Origin: JBDSZL01 sp039925145
GTDB lineage: Bacteria > Acidobacteriota > Vicinamibacteria > Vicinamibacterales > SCN-69-37
Length of the DNA stretch: 64,000 bases
Direction: 5' to 3'
Assembly: GCA_039925145.1 (NCBI GenBank)
Contig: JBDSZL010000047.1
Span: 1-64,000, forward strand
This document shows, piece by piece, positions 51,588-60,009 of this stretch. Position numbers and translations under genes: made by a program. The number at the start of each line of letters is the position of its first letter. The first letter of the stretch is position 1. The notes beneath the pieces were generated by a model. It was given only the letters and a program-made list of their open reading frames with translations. It did not search any database and was not told where the DNA came from.

Positions 51588-52823
51588 CTACCAGCGGATC
51601 AGGACGATGTTCGTCCGTTCCGCAGTGGTCCACTGCCCGGCGCGAGCGGGCGTGCTCATCGCGACGCCGACGATCTCACCAGGTGCCGGAGTCCAGCTCT
51701 CGAGGAGGGTGCCGCCGTAGCCGCCCTGCCCAACGTGGCCGTCCATGTTTTTGCAGATCTGACCGGGTCGGAGCCATTCATTGGCGCCGCCGTACCACTT
51801 GCCGCCGATGTTGGCAAAGAACCATTGGTTGCCTTCGACGAGCACGCTATTGTCGCCAAACCAGCCCACGGTAGGCCATCGGCCGGCCTTCGTGTGGTTG
51901 ATGCAGAGGTCGCCGCCAGACCGCCCCGCCGAGGTAATCGTGGACGTGACCGCCCACCCGCGAATGTCCTCGCCTTTGACCACACTGATGTTACGGACGT
52001 CGATGTCGTCGTTAGGGGCCGGTGTTGGTGTGCCGGGCTGGGGCGGGGTCGGACCGGCTGCCGCGGCCGGTGTCACGAACGAACGCACGGCCGACCACTC
52101 GCCCACGCGCGCGAAGTCGAATGCCCGGACGCGCCAGAAGAAGCGTGTGGAGGCCGCGAGCTCGTTCGGCACGAAGGACGTGTGGCCGCTGCCGGCCAGG
52201 ACGTCGCCGACGGCCACCCGGTTGCCCATGCCGCCGTCTGTCGCGACCTCGAACAGATAGTGGATGGCGCCGGCAGGACCCGACACCGACGCATTGTTGA
52301 CGTCGAGCGTCGGTTTGTTGGTGGCGACGGTCGCGCCGTCGGCAGGGCTGGTCAAGGCCGGGATTCCGATGACGACCGGTGTGAAGACCGTGAAATCGGC
52401 CGCGGCCGAAAACTCCCCTTCGTTGGCGCCGTCGATCGCGCGCACCCGCCAGTAATAGACCCGCTCGGCGGCCAGTGGCTGGGGCAGCCTGAGCTGCGTG
52501 CGTCCCCCCTCGCCCGGCGTCACGCCGGTCTGCGAGAATACGACGCTCGAGAAACCGCTGTCGCTGGCCACCTGGAACACGTAATTGAGCGGTCGAACGC
52601 CGTTCGAGCTGGCATTCTGGACCACGAGCGTGATCGGCTGGGTGTCAGCGGCGACCTTGGTCCCGGCACTCGGTGATACCGGGCCAGGGGCGGAAATCTC
52701 CACGCCGGCGATGGGCCCCGCAATGGACGGACTCAGCGGTGTGGCGCTCTTGGCCTGTTCGCACGCGGCGAACACGGTCACGGGGAGCAGCAGGAGGAGA
52801 AGGCGCATCCAGGCGTAACGCAT
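51588..52823 (-). CDS. Lipoprotein with two fibronectin-like repeats and an unnamed C-terminal domain (paralogue 1)
   Basis: 411 residues. The signal peptide ends at Cys21 (VTVFAAC). Two Ig/fibronectin-like repeats follow, each ending in a WRVRA strand (about 42-147 and 153-251: YYWRVRAIDG, FFWRVRAFDF). A Pro/Thr linker (252-272) leads to a C-terminal domain (about 272-411) with NQWFFANIGGKWYGGANEW, two cysteines (C307, C357) and PGEIVGVAMSTPAR. The same C-terminal domain occurs in the protein encoded at 53042-54226. I do not recognise it. It is probably surface-exposed and tethered to the outer membrane. Confidence 0.8.
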   Translation of the reverse strand: MRYAWMRLLLLLLPVTVFAACEQAKSATPLSPSIAGPIAGVEISAPGPVSPSAGTKVAADTQPITLVVQNASSNGVRPLNYVFQVASDSGFSSVVFSQTGVTPGEGGRTQLRLPQPLAAERVYYWRVRAIDGANEGEFSAAADFTVFTPVVIGIPALTSPADGATVATNKPTLDVNNASVSGPAGAIHYLFEVATDGGMGNRVAVGDVLAGSGHTSFVPNELAASTRFFWRVRAFDFARVGEWSAVRSFVTPAAAAGPTPPQPGTPTPAPNDDIDVRNISVVKGEDIRGWAVTSTITSAGRSGGDLCINHTKAGRWPTVGWFGDNSVLVEGNQWFFANIGGKWYGGANEWLRPGQICKNMDGHVGQGGYGGTLLESWTPAPGEIVGVAMSTPARAGQWTTAERTNIVLIRW

Positions 52824-52914
52824 ACAGAAACCTTTGTTGGAGCACGGCCCTTGAACTGGAGGGACCTAAGTGTCCTATCGGCGGGAGCGGCGAAGCGCTA
52901 CAGCATCGGAGCGA

Positions 52915-52950
52915 CAAAAGCGAAAGGCGCTGGCCAAGAGGCCAACGCCC
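52915..52950 (-). terminator. Intrinsic terminator after the second fibronectin-like lipoprotein gene
   Basis: On the minus strand GGCGTTGGCC, a TCTT loop and GGCCAGCGCC form a 10-bp stem with one mismatch, followed by TTTCGCTTTTG. It lies about 90 bp beyond the stop at 53042 and upstream of the lipoprotein gene starting at 52823, so the two paralogues are probably separate transcripts. The rest of 52824-53041 shows nothing else I recognise. Confidence 0.65.
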
Positions 52951-53041
52951 TTCTGTCTCTGCGATTTCGACCCTACCTGAACCGGAACGCGAGCCCCTAG
53001 TCGACGTGCGGCGGATCAGGCGAGGGCCTCTGCCCTACCAG

Positions 53042-54226
53042 TTACCTTCCAGCGGGCCAGGGCACCATCACGACGTTGCTGCGCTGATCCACGGTCTTCA
53101 TCTCGGGCCACGCGCGGGCGGGCGACGTGATCATGACGCCGATGACATCGCCGGTGTGAAGCACCGTCTCGTTGAACGGGAAGACGCCACCCAGGCTGTC
53201 CTTGAAGAAGTCCTGGTCGTAGTCGCGTTTACAGAACTGCGGCCAGGCGCGCATCCAGGCTGCCGCGCCGCCGTACCAGGTGCCGCCCCGGTTGATGAAG
53301 ACCCACTGGTTCGCGTAGACCGTGTCCGGTCCGCCGAAGAAGGGGGCTTCGGGCCAGCCTGGGTCTTCGTATTCGGTGCAGAGAATTTCAGTGTCGAATG
53401 ACTGGAAGAAGACGTTGTTCAACTTGACCGTCTCGGGCCACGTGGCTACGTGGCCGGGGCCGAACGCAATGACGGCTTTCGCGAGATCCAACCCGAAGCG
53501 CCGTTCGAAGCCCGCCGCATTGCTGAAGGGGCCTGTGACTCCGAGCGTGATTTCCTTGGCCCGCACGCGCCAGAACAGATTGCCCTCGGGCAAATCCGCA
53601 TTGGGCGTCCACGATGTCGTCGTGTTCTGTTCCTGCACCGTGGCCGATGCGATCACCGTGCCGAAGGCGGCCGAGTTGGACACCTGGAAGTCGTAGAAGA
53701 TCGTGCCCGCCGGACCGGTGCGCGTGGCATTGGCCACCGTGAACGTGGGCCGGGGCGCAAACACGGAGGCGCCCGTCGCCGGCTGCTGCAGCCCTGGCGC
53801 GTTGATCACCAAGTTGGGTCGCACGAAAAACGACCGGACCGTTGAGGGCTCGCCAGCGACACCGTCGACAATTGCGCGTGACCGCCAGAAGTACGTGATG
53901 TTGCCGGCCAGCTGCGGCAGGGTGGCCGTGGTGGTGCCACTACCGCCCTGCTCGATGCCATCGAGTGCCACCACCGGCGAGGCAAAGCTGGCGTTGTTGG
54001 AGACTTCGACGGCATAGGTCACCGGCTTCGTCCCGGTCGTGACCGAGTTGACGATCTGCAGCGTGATGGGCTGCTGTGTAAAGTTGTAGGCGAGACCGTT
54101 GGACGGCTGATCCGCGACGGGCGCCGCGAAGCTTACCGACGGTCGTGTGGGATTGTTCGTGCTGCAGGCCCAGACCGCCAGGGCGGACGCCAGAACAACA
54201 GTTAGACCAAGAACACGTACTTTCAT
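53042..54226 (-). CDS. Lipoprotein with two fibronectin-like repeats and an unnamed C-terminal domain (paralogue 2)
   Basis: 394 residues. The signal peptide ends at Cys21 (LASALAVWAC). Two Ig/fibronectin-like repeats follow (about 40-135 and 140-240) with TYFWRSRA and LFWRVRAKE strands. The C-terminal domain (about 245-394) has NQWVFINRGGTWYGGAAAW, cysteines C283 and C332 and TGDVIGVMITSPARAWPE. It aligns along its length with the protein encoded at 51588-52823, with the cysteine pair at nearly the same spacing (49 versus 50). Function unknown. Confidence 0.8.
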   Translation of the reverse strand: MKVRVLGLTVVLASALAVWACSTNNPTRPSVSFAAPVADQPSNGLAYNFTQQPITLQIVNSVTTGTKPVTYAVEVSNNASFASPVVALDGIEQGGSGTTTATLPQLAGNITYFWRSRAIVDGVAGEPSTVRSFFVRPNLVINAPGLQQPATGASVFAPRPTFTVANATRTGPAGTIFYDFQVSNSAAFGTVIASATVQEQNTTTSWTPNADLPEGNLFWRVRAKEITLGVTGPFSNAAGFERRFGLDLAKAVIAFGPGHVATWPETVKLNNVFFQSFDTEILCTEYEDPGWPEAPFFGGPDTVYANQWVFINRGGTWYGGAAAWMRAWPQFCKRDYDQDFFKDSLGGVFPFNETVLHTGDVIGVMITSPARAWPEMKTVDQRSNVVMVPWPAGR

Positions 54227-54373
54227 TCGTTCTCCAAGCGAACGAGGCGCGCGGTGTGAGCACCTCGAGACTGACGCGCCGCTGACTCGCGGCAGGAAAC
54301 TGTCGTTGAGAATACGGCCCTAATCTCATGGTGTCAACGCGTTTACGTCAAAAAATCAGGGAGGCGAAGGCTC

Positions 54374-55189
54374 GTGAATCCAGGTGTCGATAACCTACAG
54401 CCCGGAGTGAGCCAGCAGACGTCCGCCCTGGCGAACCCGCGCGTCCGGTTCGCGACGCTGGCGTCCGGGTTGCGCATCGCCGTCGATCGCCGGGACCGCG
54501 GAATCGGCCGCGCGATTGCGCGTGGTGCCTTCGAGGTTGCCGAACTCGCCTTCGCATGCCACGCCGTCCGCGAGGGCGCTTCCGTCGTCGATGTTGGCGC
54601 GCACGTGGGTCTCTATACGCTGCATCTGGCCCAGGCTGTGGGGCCCCTCGGCCACGTGTACGCCTTCGAGCCCATCCCCTCTCAGGCCGCCCTGCTCCAC
54701 ATGGGCATTGTGGCCAACGCGCTCCAGACGCAGGTCTCTGTGAGACAGGTCGCGATCGGTCGTGCCGCCTCGGTCGGCACCATGAGCGTCGGACCGGAGA
54801 CCGCCGACCTGGCGCATGCGTGCCTGATCGGAGACGCATCGTTCAGGACGCCGGGCGTCGAGACCATGAGTGTACGCATCGAAGCGCTCGACGACTGCGA
54901 TCTGCGCCGGCCTGTCGCCTTCATCAAGCTCGACATCGAAGGCGCCGAGCCTCAGGCCCTCGACGGAGCGCGGCACATTCTTCACGACGACCGGCCCGTC
55001 CTGCTGTGCGAACTGGACGACCGGCTGCTGGACCGCGTGTCAGGCGCGACGCCGCAAGACGTGTTTGACCAGCTGACCCCCCTCGGCTACATGGCGTACG
55101 CCATTGCTCCGGACGGCACCCTCGGCGGACGACTGCGCGAGCCTCCGACGTCGCGAGTATCGACGGTCGCCTTCGTCTCGCGCCCATGA
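54374..55189 (+). CDS. FkbM-family SAM-dependent methyltransferase
   Basis: 271 residues from a GTG at 54374. SAM motif I is SVVDVGAHVGLYTLHLAQAVG, then VYAFEPIPSQAALL. The FkbM signature near the middle is FIKLDIEGAEPQALDGA, followed by LCELDDRLLD. FkbM-type enzymes O-methylate sugars and polyketides and are frequent in exopolysaccharide clusters. The first 25 residues are poorly conserved and the exact start could be later. It reads toward the GT4 gene at 55273, with an 83-bp gap. Confidence 0.87.
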   Translation: MNPGVDNLQPGVSQQTSALANPRVRFATLASGLRIAVDRRDRGIGRAIARGAFEVAELAFACHAVREGASVVDVGAHVGLYTLHLAQAVGPLGHVYAFEPIPSQAALLHMGIVANALQTQVSVRQVAIGRAASVGTMSVGPETADLAHACLIGDASFRTPGVETMSVRIEALDDCDLRRPVAFIKLDIEGAEPQALDGARHILHDDRPVLLCELDDRLLDRVSGATPQDVFDQLTPLGYMAYAIAPDGTLGGRLREPPTSRVSTVAFVSRP

Positions 55190-55223
55190 GTCAGCCCGGA
55201 GTCTGTGTTCGGCCGAACGGCAC

Positions 55224-55229
55224 TACACT
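55224..55229 (+). promoter_or_regulatory. Possible -10 element upstream of the GT4 gene
   Basis: TACACT, the same hexamer as at 40167, lies 43 bp before the ATG at 55273. No good -35 is visible. Confidence 0.25.
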
Positions 55230-55272
55230 CACCGGAGACCGCCCGACGATACGCGCGCTCTGACGGACGTTG

Positions 55273-56556
55273 ATGACCACGCAGCCCAGGATCCTCCTCT
55301 TAACGGCGTACTACTTTCCGTTTCAGGGCGGCGTCGAGACACACGCCCGAGCGCTGGCCGGCTTCCTCGTGTCGGCTGGATTCTCGGTGTCCATCGTGAC
55401 CCGGCAGGTCGATCGGACTTCGCCTCGCCGCGAACTCCTCGAAGGCGTGCCGGTGCATCGCGTCTGGCCGCGGGGGCCACGGACGGGCATTCGGAAGTTG
55501 TTGATGCTGCCTTCTGCAATCCTCGAGATTCTGCGCCTGCGACGCACGTTCGATGTGATCTACTGCCCGGGCTACCAGGGCATCGGCGTGGCTGCGCTGC
55601 TGTGCGGGAAGCTGCTGGGACGACCGGTGATCCTGCGTTCAGGCAATCTAGGCGTGCTCTACGGAAACAACTGGGACGCACCGCTCGCGCGGTGGCGCAT
55701 CGACCCAGACATCGCCATCGTCCGGTGGCTCAAGGCCCGGGCGCGGCGCATGTACATGTCTGCCGACGCGCTGGTGTGTAACTGCCGCGACATCGAGCGC
55801 GAGGCCCTCGACTGCGGGATGCCCCGCGACCGAGTGCACTATCTGCCCAACGGGGTCGACCTTCAGCAGTATCACCCTGCGTCGGCCGCCGAACGAACCG
55901 ACGTCCGCGCGGAAGAGGGATGGCCGGAGAACACGCTCGTGTGCGTGTACCTCGGAAGGCTGAGCGTCGAGAAGGGTGTGCTCGATCTGCTCCAGGCCTG
56001 GCGGACGGTGGCCCGGCCCGAACGGCTGCTCGTGCTGGTCGGACCTGACATGACGGGCAACGCGCTCGACGCCGGCCCGGCCGCGCGCGCCTTTGTCGCA
56101 CGCCATGGCCTCGAGTCGGTCGTCAGGTTTCACGGCCCATGCGTCAGTCCGGCGCGGCTACTGCGCGGCGCCGACCTGTACACACAACCCTCCCATTACG
56201 AGGCATTCAGCAACGCCGTGATCGAAGCGATGGCTACAGGACTGCCGCTCGTGGCGTCGCGTGTCGGAGGGATGCTCGACTGTATCGACGACGAGCAGAA
56301 CGGACTGCTCTGCAATCCGGCGGATTCAACCGACCTCGCGCGCCAGTTGTCGAGGCTCGTCGACGATGCGCCAATCCGAGAGAGGCTGGGACGGCAGGCA
56401 CGCGATCGCGTCGCGAACGACTTCGACAAGACAATCATCTTCCGGCGGTTTGCCGATCTGTTCGTCGCCGTTGCGAGGTCAGGCTCGGCTACGCGCGAGC
56501 GGCCGCCAGAGGCTGGCGCACCCCGAGAATCTCCCGATGCCAATGTTCGAGCATGA
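55273..56556 (+). CDS. Family 4 glycosyltransferase (GT-B)
   Basis: 427 residues from the ATG at 55273; a TTG one codon earlier is in frame. The acceptor domain begins ILLLTAYYFPFQGGVETHARALAG with the glycine loop GGVE. The donor domain has VCVYLGRLSVEKGVLDLLQAW, VLVGPDMTGN and the E-x7-E signature YEAFSNAVIEAMATGLPLVAS. It should add a sugar to a lipid-linked acceptor. Its last 68 bp overlap the 3' end of the asparagine synthetase gene on the other strand. Confidence 0.9.
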   Translation: MTTQPRILLLTAYYFPFQGGVETHARALAGFLVSAGFSVSIVTRQVDRTSPRRELLEGVPVHRVWPRGPRTGIRKLLMLPSAILEILRLRRTFDVIYCPGYQGIGVAALLCGKLLGRPVILRSGNLGVLYGNNWDAPLARWRIDPDIAIVRWLKARARRMYMSADALVCNCRDIEREALDCGMPRDRVHYLPNGVDLQQYHPASAAERTDVRAEEGWPENTLVCVYLGRLSVEKGVLDLLQAWRTVARPERLLVLVGPDMTGNALDAGPAARAFVARHGLESVVRFHGPCVSPARLLRGADLYTQPSHYEAFSNAVIEAMATGLPLVASRVGGMLDCIDDEQNGLLCNPADSTDLARQLSRLVDDAPIRERLGRQARDRVANDFDKTIIFRRFADLFVAVARSGSATRERPPEAGAPRESPDANVRA

Positions 56557-58414
56557 GCAGCGCCCATAGCCTGGAGGCGTTGTTGCGCCGGCCACTCCGG
56601 TGGTCTTCGATAAGTCTCTCGACGGCTTCGCGGCGGAAGTAGCCTCGCTCGAGCGTCGCGGAGTCGAGCAGCACATCGCGCAGATATCCGTAGAGCTCCT
56701 GCCGGAGCCACTCGGCCAGCGGGATGCTGAACCCCATCTTGCGGCGGTACAGCGCGTCGCGCGGCACGATGTCTCGATACGCGGACTTCAGAATCTTCTT
56801 GTTCTCGGTCGACGTGACCTTCCAGGCACGCGGCAATGACGCGGCGAATTCCATGACCGCGACATCGAGCAATGGCGCGCGGGCTTCGAGCGACGCCGCC
56901 ATGGATGCGATATCCACCTTCACGAGCAGGGTGTCGGGCAGATACATGAGCGTATCGGTGCGGAGCGCACGATCGACGGGGTCTGGCCCCGTCTCGGCCG
57001 CGCTTGCCGCCATGAGGTCGAGGAGGTACCGGTCGGCGTTCGCGTCCCGGAGCCTGCCGGCGAACGCGGATGTGTAGAGCGCCTGGCGGTCTCCGGCCAC
57101 GAACTCGCGCTGAGTGAACAGGTGCAGATTGAACGCGTCTGGCTCCTGCCGAGCCGCGTGCGTAAAACGGCGCACTTGCCGCAGCCAGGAATGGCGTTTC
57201 GATCCCTCGGGTAGCCAGCACGTCAGTCGCTCGGCCAGATCGCGCAGCCCTGGCGTGGTGAGGGCGCGATACGCTGCCTGGACGACGAGTGCCCGGTAGC
57301 GCTCGTAGCCGCCGAACATTTCGTCGCCGCCGTCGCCGGTGAGCGCCACGGTGACCCGCTGCCGTGTGAGCCGGCTGACCTGATAGGTCGGCAACGCCGA
57401 CGAGTCGGCAAACGGCTGATCGTAATGCCACGCCAACTTCGGGAGAATGTCGACTGTGTCGGGCTCGACGACGAACTCTTCGTGATCGGTGCCGAAGCGG
57501 TCGGCCACCATCCGGGCGTACCGCCGTTCATCGAACTGCTGGCGCGCGAAGCCGATGGAGAACGTCTTGACCCGCGTCGAGCTCTCTGCCATGGCGGCGA
57601 CCACGACCGACGAGTCGACGCCGCCGGACAGAAACGCACCGAGCGGCACGTCGGCGATGAGCCGGGCGCGCGTCGCCTGCCCAATCAGGTCGCGTAGATG
57701 GTGCTGCGCCTCGTCGTAGGTCAGCGACGTCTTCGGCTGCCACCTGGCGGTCCAGTACGTCTCGATGCGAGGTTCGGTGCCAGGCGACCACGTGAGCGCG
57801 GATGCCGGAGGCAGCCGGAAGATGTGTTTGAAAATCGTCGTTGTTCCCGGCACGGCCGCATAGGCCAGGTACAAATCGAGCGAGTCCGGGTCGACCTCGC
57901 GCGGACAATTGGGCAACGTCAGCAGCGCCTTGATCTCGGAGGCGAAGTACAACCCATCGCTGTCGCGGAACCAGTAGAGCGGCTTCTTGCCGATACGGTC
58001 GCGTGCAAGGAGAAGGCGTCTGCTATGGCTGTCCCAGAGGCCGAACGCGAACATGCCGTTCAGCTCGGGGAGCGCAGCGGTCCATTTCTCTTCGACGAGG
58101 TGTACGAGCGCCTCGGTGTCACTGCGCGTGCGAAAGCGATGCCCCCCGGATTCGAGTCGGGCGCGGAGTTCCTGAAAGTTGTAGATCTCACCGTTGAAGG
58201 TGATCCAGCACCGCTCGTGCTCGTCGGCCATCGGCTGGGCGCCGCCGGCGAGATCCACGATTGAGAGGCGCCGGTGCCCGAGGCCGCAGCCTGGCATCGC
58301 GCGGTGTCCCTCCCCGTCGGGGCCTCGATGGACCAGGGTATCCGTCATGGCTCTGAGCTGACGGACGTCGGGCGTCGATCCGTCGGCCGTGACAATGCCC
58401 GCGATGCCGCACAC
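56489..58414 (-). CDS. asnB: Glutamine-dependent asparagine synthetase (AsnB)
   Basis: 641 residues. The N-terminal glutaminase has the catalytic Cys2 (MCGIAGIVT) with HRGPDGEG, GHRRLSIVD and FNGEIYNFQELR. The synthetase domain has the ATP PP-loop LGAFLSGGVDSSVV, FSIGFARQQFDERRYARMVAD, LPTYQVSRLTRQRVTVALTGDGGDEMFGGY and KMGFSIPLAEWLRQEL. It amidates aspartate or a related carboxylate. AsnB-type genes occur often in polysaccharide clusters, where they are thought to amidate uronic or amino sugars; that reading is inference. All catalytic parts are intact. Confidence 0.94.
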   Translation of the reverse strand: MCGIAGIVTADGSTPDVRQLRAMTDTLVHRGPDGEGHRAMPGCGLGHRRLSIVDLAGGAQPMADEHERCWITFNGEIYNFQELRARLESGGHRFRTRSDTEALVHLVEEKWTAALPELNGMFAFGLWDSHSRRLLLARDRIGKKPLYWFRDSDGLYFASEIKALLTLPNCPREVDPDSLDLYLAYAAVPGTTTIFKHIFRLPPASALTWSPGTEPRIETYWTARWQPKTSLTYDEAQHHLRDLIGQATRARLIADVPLGAFLSGGVDSSVVVAAMAESSTRVKTFSIGFARQQFDERRYARMVADRFGTDHEEFVVEPDTVDILPKLAWHYDQPFADSSALPTYQVSRLTRQRVTVALTGDGGDEMFGGYERYRALVVQAAYRALTTPGLRDLAERLTCWLPEGSKRHSWLRQVRRFTHAARQEPDAFNLHLFTQREFVAGDRQALYTSAFAGRLRDANADRYLLDLMAASAAETGPDPVDRALRTDTLMYLPDTLLVKVDIASMAASLEARAPLLDVAVMEFAASLPRAWKVTSTENKKILKSAYRDIVPRDALYRRKMGFSIPLAEWLRQELYGYLRDVLLDSATLERGYFRREAVERLIEDHRSGRRNNASRLWALLMLEHWHREILGVRQPLAAARA

Positions 58415-58458
58415 GCCTCAAGGCTAACCCGGACGATTGGCGAAGGCCACCCGGCGTG

Positions 58459-59976
58459 TCATTCGGCCGGCGGGCACAAGTACCAGAGACTGACCTTTTC
58501 GGCGCCTGCGCACGGCTCCTCCGTGATGGTCAGCAGGCGCGCCGTCGCGGCGGCGGTCCGCTGGTATTCATCGATGCGCACCATGTCGGTCGAGGCGATC
58601 TTTACCTGTTCACGCGCGAGAAACGTGACCTTGTAGGCGCGCCAGTAACCGGCCTGCGCGGTGCGGATGCCGCGGGCCACCAGGCCGTCTGCCAGGTCGC
58701 GTGGCTCATTCGGCTCGCGTCCGCCCCAGTACCGGGAGACCTGTGCCGCGTGATCGATGGCGGATCCGGCCATCCACACGGCCAGTCCAGCTGCGGCCAC
58801 GTACCGAAGCGCGGCCTTCGGTTCCAGCGCGAGCCACACCGCTGCAATTCCAACAGGCAGCAGCATCGTCAGCAGGATGTATCTGTAGACGACGTCCTCG
58901 GCGGGTCGTGTGGCGATGTAGCCACCGGCAGCCAGAATGCCCACCGCGATCAGATACCAGCCGAAGAGCGATCTCGTAAACGCGCCGGGCGCCCGAAGGA
59001 GAATCCCAGCGCGTAAAAGCGCGAGGGTGAGACCGCCGAGCAACGGCCAGAACAGCCAGGCGTGCCCCTGCGTGCTGATGACATCGACGCGTCGTTGCGC
59101 GCCCCACAGTTCCGGAAGGTGACGCGTGAACATCGCCTGCGCCCGCGCGGGAAGTTCGGCGGGTGTGACTGCGATCCGGTCCATGATGTTGCCCACCTGC
59201 GAGTCGGCAAATCCGCGGATCAACTGCCCGCGCGTCCCCGGGCCCATCATGTCTGAGTAGGGCTGAAGCGCCTGAAGCACCTGCCACGTCGCCAGCGTCG
59301 CCACCATCGCCACGAGCCAGAATCGCCGGCGCTCCTCGCACTGCAGCGCGCCCTGTAACAACTCGACGCCAAGAAGTGCCACTACGGCGTAGATCGTGAA
59401 CTCACGGTTGAGGAACCCAATACCGAGCACGAGGCCGAACCAGAGCGGCCGACGCCTCAGCATCCAGAGCAACGGCACGTAGAGGAACGGACCGATGTTC
59501 GCGCCGGCTTCGATGAGCGATGCGCTCGTGAGCGGCGGCGCAAAGGCGAAGAAGACGACGGCGCCAAGCGCCTGCATCGGCGTCACGCCCCCCCATCGCA
59601 CGAGGCAGCGGATCAGCAGCACGGCCGCCGCCATGTTCATCAGCACGAGCGCGGTATGAAGAGCCGTGACGGTCGGTCCCATCACGAGAAAAATCGGCGC
59701 AGCAACCCAGGCATCGACGACGAGCATGTAGGCCTGGCCGTAATAGAACAGGGGGAACGCCCGGCCCTCGACGAGGTGTTTTGCCATGAGCCCGACGATG
59801 GCCTGGTCCGAGTCGAAGAACGACTGTTCGTAGCAGAGGAAGATGAGGCTGCGTGCGAGGACCAGCGCGCACGCGATGGCGCTGGGGAGCAGCAAACATC
59901 GATCGGGCACGTTCGTGTCGGCCGGAACGCTTGCGACAGACGCCGTCTTCGAAGGAGCGTCCGCCCGTCCGCGCAT
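58459..59976 (-). CDS. Polytopic GT-C-like membrane glycosyltransferase
   Basis: 505 residues from the ATG at 59976; a GTG at 59994 is also in frame. About 11 membrane helices. The first loop carries EQSFFDSDQAIVGLMAKHLVEG and FPLFYYGQAYM, which is the D-x-D acidic motif and aromatic pattern of ArnT/GT39-like transferases. The C-terminal soluble portion is short (WRAYKVTFLAREQVKIASTD). It is divergent from the 606-residue membrane protein at 60010 with a 33-bp gap. It likely transfers a sugar from a polyprenyl-phosphate donor. Confidence 0.78.
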   Translation of the reverse strand: MRGRADAPSKTASVASVPADTNVPDRCLLLPSAIACALVLARSLIFLCYEQSFFDSDQAIVGLMAKHLVEGRAFPLFYYGQAYMLVVDAWVAAPIFLVMGPTVTALHTALVLMNMAAAVLLIRCLVRWGGVTPMQALGAVVFFAFAPPLTSASLIEAGANIGPFLYVPLLWMLRRRPLWFGLVLGIGFLNREFTIYAVVALLGVELLQGALQCEERRRFWLVAMVATLATWQVLQALQPYSDMMGPGTRGQLIRGFADSQVGNIMDRIAVTPAELPARAQAMFTRHLPELWGAQRRVDVISTQGHAWLFWPLLGGLTLALLRAGILLRAPGAFTRSLFGWYLIAVGILAAGGYIATRPAEDVVYRYILLTMLLPVGIAAVWLALEPKAALRYVAAAGLAVWMAGSAIDHAAQVSRYWGGREPNEPRDLADGLVARGIRTAQAGYWRAYKVTFLAREQVKIASTDMVRIDEYQRTAAATARLLTITEEPCAGAEKVSLWYLCPPAE

Positions 59977-60009
59977 TGTCGGGTATGCTAGCACGCTGTT
60001 TTTCCGCTG

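Noticed and set aside
52956..53041. Intergenic sequence considered as a small RNA or riboswitch
   Set aside because: Apart from the terminator at 52915-52950 no conserved structure or motif could be recognised.
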